Positions 7,096-8,681 of a stretch of DNA of 8,681 nucleotides are shown here, one piece after another. How positions within the stretch are numbered: position 1 is the first letter of the stretch; every line of letters begins with the position of its first letter. The notes below the pieces were generated by a model. It did not search any database and was not told where the DNA came from. It was given only the letters and a program-made list of their open reading frames with translations. The stretch is from Crocinitomicaceae bacterium (lineage in GTDB: Bacteria > Bacteroidota > Bacteroidia > Flavobacteriales_D > Crocinitomicaceae): contig WTIB01000185.1 of NCBI GenBank assembly GCA_011522905.1, positions 1-8,681 of the forward strand. The letters are read 5' to 3'. Both the position numbers and the translations under genes were made by a program.

Positions 7096-7768
7096 ATTTA
7101 AATCCTACACCATGTAAATTGGAAATGATAATACGAGAATCGTCTTTGAAATACTTTCTCAGTTTTGTTATGAAAACATCAAGACTACGCCCAACAAAAT
7201 AATCGTCCTGCCCCCATACGGCTTTGAGAATAATTTCCCTAGTAATTACCTGATTTTTATACTTATAGAGCAAATTCAAAATTTGAGCCTCCTTCTTGGT
7301 GAGCACCTTTTTAAAGTCATTTAGGTATAAACTTTGGTTTTCGACATTATATTGATAGGAGCCAATCATTATTTCTTTAGGCGGCTTCTCTTGCTCCTCT
7401 AACTTTACCCTCTTTAATAAAGCCTTTACCCTTAGCTGAAGCTCTTCCACACTAAATGGCTTTGTTAGGTAGTCATCTCCTCCTGATTCAAATCCTTTTA
7501 TTTTATCCTCAGTCATGGATTTTGCCGTTAAAAACAAAATAGGAACTTCGGTATTTACCTTTCGAATATCTTTAGCCACCGAAAACCCGTCCAACTTGGG
7601 GAGCATTACGTCCAAAATACACAAATGGTAATTTTCGGAATTAAATTCAACTAAGCCCTCTGCCCCGTCATCAGCAATAGTAACCTCATATCCATTTGAT
7701 TGAAGATGATCAGAAATAACCAATCCCAAATTGACATCATCTTCAACCAACAAAACTTTGATTTTCAT
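7079..7768 (-). CDS. OmpR-family response regulator (receiver plus winged helix)
   Basis: This 229-residue two-component regulator has an N-terminal receiver (about 1-118). Its acidic pocket is E9-D10-D11, the phosphoacceptor is D53 in CILDVMLP, the switch residue is T81, and the conserved lysine is K103 in YLTKPF. A short linker rich in Glu, Lys and Pro (about 119-131) leads to a Trans_Reg_C winged helix (about 132-227). That domain includes LTKKEAQIL, ITREIILKAVWG, RSLDVFITKLRKYF and the final wing VGFKFEIPE. All residues for phosphorylation are present, so it should need a histidine kinase, but none is in the window. It resembles the Bacteroides RprY type, though the target cannot be read from sequence. 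Its stop overlaps tsaB, an odd operon partner. A terminator-like hairpin lies in its leader. Confidence 0.95.
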   Translation of the reverse strand: MKIKVLLVEDDVNLGLVISDHLQSNGYEVTIADDGAEGLVEFNSENYHLCILDVMLPKLDGFSVAKDIRKVNTEVPILFLTAKSMTEDKIKGFESGGDDYLTKPFSVEELQLRVKALLKRVKLEEQEKPPKEIMIGSYQYNVENQSLYLNDFKKVLTKKEAQILNLLYKYKNQVITREIILKAVWGQDDYFVGRSLDVFITKLRKYFKDDSRIIISNLHGVGFKFEIPE

Positions 7769-7781
7769 AGACCTAAATTAC

Positions 7782-7811
7782 AAAAAAAGAGCCCAAAAAA
7801 GATGAGCTCTT
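7782..7811 (-). terminator. Terminator-like hairpin in the 5' leader of the minus-strand response regulator
   Basis: Read on the minus strand, AAGAGCTC (7811-7804) pairs with GGGCTCTT (7794-7787) as eight base pairs with one G-T wobble. A nine-base loop separates the arms, and five further T residues follow (7786-7782). This is the form of an intrinsic terminator. It ends only 13 bases before the response regulator ATG at 7768, so transcripts starting upstream must read through it. On the plus strand the same hairpin lacks a T tract and should not terminate. Confidence 0.6.
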
Positions 7812-7820
7812 CTACTAAAT

Positions 7821-7834
7821 TAACCTAACCTACC
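7821..7834. repeat. Short direct repeat TAACC-TAACC-TACC between divergent regulators
   Basis: Two perfect five-base units and a degenerate third lie in tandem between the two divergent response regulator genes. Short direct repeats are typical of OmpR-family operators, but those usually repeat with a period near 10-11 bp, which this does not show unless alternate units are counted. It may be chance in an A+T-rich spacer. Confidence 0.25.
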
Positions 7835-7930
7835 GTATTTTAAATTTAGAAAATTTATTGTCTCATATACAACCAACGAATCCTATTTTATACACATGTT
7901 ATTCACAATTATTTATGTGCCAATATGCCC

Positions 7931-7946
7931 GTAAATGAACGTAAGT
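7931..7946 (+). promoter_or_regulatory. Possible response-regulator operator: GTAAAT-N4-GTAAGT
   Basis: Two near-identical hexamers (7931-7936 and 7941-7946) begin 10 bp apart, about one helical turn, as in the tandem half-sites bound by OmpR/PhoB-type dimers. They sit immediately upstream of the TATATTTG box of the plus-strand regulator, a suitable place for autoregulation. Evidence is spacing and location only. Confidence 0.3.
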
Positions 7947-7949
7947 ATT

Positions 7950-7957
7950 TATATTTG
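7950..7957 (+). promoter_or_regulatory. Possible Bacteroidota -7 box (TATATTTG) for the plus-strand response regulator
   Basis: TATATTTG fits TAnnTTTG exactly and ends five bases before the ATG at 7963. No TTTG is seen 19-23 bases upstream. If it is used, transcription would begin at or next to the start codon, giving a leaderless or nearly leaderless mRNA. Confidence 0.35.
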
Positions 7958-7962
7958 AGCTT

Positions 7963-8631
7963 ATGTCAAAAAACAAAATTTTGATTGTCGATGACGATGA
8001 TGACATTCGACATCTTTTAAAATACAACCTCGAAAAGAGTGGTTTCATAACCAATGTAGCCGCAAATGGTTTGGAATGTCTGGAAATGGTTAAAAGCTAC
8101 AATCCTGATTTAATTTTATTGGATGTAATGATGCCTGGAATGGATGGAATCGAAGTTTGTGAAAGAATTAAATCAGATCCACAGAATAAAAATATCTTCA
8201 TTTGCTTCTTAACGGCAAGAAGTGAGGACTACAGTCAAATTGCTGGCCTTGAGGCTGGAGGTGACGATTATGTTTCAAAACCCATAAAACCGAAAGTTTT
8301 AGTGAGTCGCATTAATGCCATACTCAGGAGGAAAAGTAATGAGGAACCCAAAGAAGTAAAAAACGGTATTCAAATTAATTACGAGAAATATGTAGTGCTC
8401 AAAAATGGAGAAGAAGTCCAACTTCCCAAAAAAGAATTTGAACTTTTATCTTTACTTCACTCTAAGCCAAATTTTGTTTTCAGAAGAGAACAAATCTTAA
8501 ATCATGTTTGGGGAACGGATATCGTAGTTGGGGACCGAACTATTGACGTTCATATAAGAAAATTACGCGAGAAACTAGGTGACCATCATATCGTAACCGT
8601 AAAAGGAATAGGATATAAATACATCACATAA
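7963..8631 (+). CDS. OmpR/PhoB-family response regulator
   Basis: This 222-residue regulator has a receiver at about 1-120. Its acidic pocket lies in a run of five Asp residues (10-14), the phosphoacceptor is D54 in LLDVMMPGMDG, the switch residue is T84, and the conserved lysine is K106 in YVSKPI. A DNA-binding winged helix follows at about 128-222, with LPKKEFELL, FRREQILNHVWG, RTIDVHIRKLREKL and the closing VKGIGYKYIT. The pattern is PhoB-like, and the regulator should be phosphorylated by a histidine kinase and bind tandem DNA half-sites. No kinase follows, because an intrinsic terminator begins right after the stop. It is divergent from a second regulator of the same class across 194 bp. 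The proteins clearly differ in sequence, so this is not a recent duplication. Confidence 0.95.
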   Translation: MSKNKILIVDDDDDIRHLLKYNLEKSGFITNVAANGLECLEMVKSYNPDLILLDVMMPGMDGIEVCERIKSDPQNKNIFICFLTARSEDYSQIAGLEAGGDDYVSKPIKPKVLVSRINAILRRKSNEEPKEVKNGIQINYEKYVVLKNGEEVQLPKKEFELLSLLHSKPNFVFRREQILNHVWGTDIVVGDRTIDVHIRKLREKLGDHHIVTVKGIGYKYIT

Positions 8632-8632
8632 A

Positions 8633-8660
8633 AAAAAGCACCGTTTTACTGGTGCTTTTT
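8633..8660 (+). terminator. Intrinsic terminator after the plus-strand response regulator
   Basis: AAAAAGCACC (8633-8642) pairs with GGTGCTTTTT (8651-8660) around an eight-base loop, beginning one base after the TAA stop. The GC core is five pairs and the T tract follows directly. The A tract on the other side means it could also stop transcripts arriving on the minus strand. Confidence 0.9.
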
Positions 8661-8681
8661 GTTCAGATAAGAGTTAAAATA

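Noticed and set aside
6701..7117. 138-codon plus-strand frame
   Set aside because: It is antisense to tsaB, including its GPGSYTGLRIG region. The apparent protein is a shadow.
7893..7919. CACAT...ATGTG inverted repeat between the two regulators
   Set aside because: Only five bases pair across a 17-base spacer, which is expected by chance in A+T-rich DNA.
1..8681. Mobile elements, CRISPR arrays, tRNA or rRNA genes, or a defence system
   Set aside because: No transposase or integrase, terminal repeats, regularly spaced repeats, tRNA-like folds or defence domains were seen. The recognised genes are housekeeping, regulatory or secreted enzymes.

Overview
The window looks like part of a Bacteroidota (Bacteroidetes) chromosome. 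The evidence is an A+T-rich sequence with TAnnTTTG promoter-like boxes and few Shine-Dalgarno sequences, a secreted protein ending in a Por-type (type IX secretion) sorting domain, a DAHP synthase fused to a C-terminal AroQ chorismate mutase, and a coiled-coil/zapA/rny cluster. I cannot place it below phylum with confidence.

Layout. Eight genes lie on the minus strand, read from right to left. The first two are an OmpR-family response regulator (7079-7768) and tsaB (from about 7095 to 6427), which overlap. After a gap of about 100 bp comes a run of six: a small coiled-coil protein (6017-6325), zapA (5725-6015), rny encoding RNase Y (4137-5666), DAHP synthase/chorismate mutase (3050-4096), aroA encoding EPSP synthase (1804-3063), and a GxGYxYP-family putative glycoside hydrolase with a signal peptide and a type IX sorting tail (1-1769, cut at its 3' end). 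On the right, a second OmpR-family response regulator (7963-8631) is transcribed divergently and ends in a strong terminator. The longest non-coding stretch is the 194 bp between the two response regulators.

How the genes work together. The coiled-coil protein and ZapA form a likely cell-division pair, with RNase Y (membrane-anchored mRNA decay) downstream. DAHP synthase/chorismate mutase and EPSP synthase are the first, sixth and first post-chorismate steps of aromatic amino acid synthesis; their reading frames overlap by 14 bp. TsaB belongs to the t6A tRNA-modification machinery. No histidine kinase accompanies either response regulator.

Most of the window is housekeeping, and I did not find a convincing new multi-gene system. 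The best leads are a terminator-like hairpin in the leader of the minus-strand response regulator, a divergent phosphoenolpyruvate-site motif in EPSP synthase, substitution of a usually conserved arginine in the chorismate mutase domain, and a tsaB gene with no ATG start.
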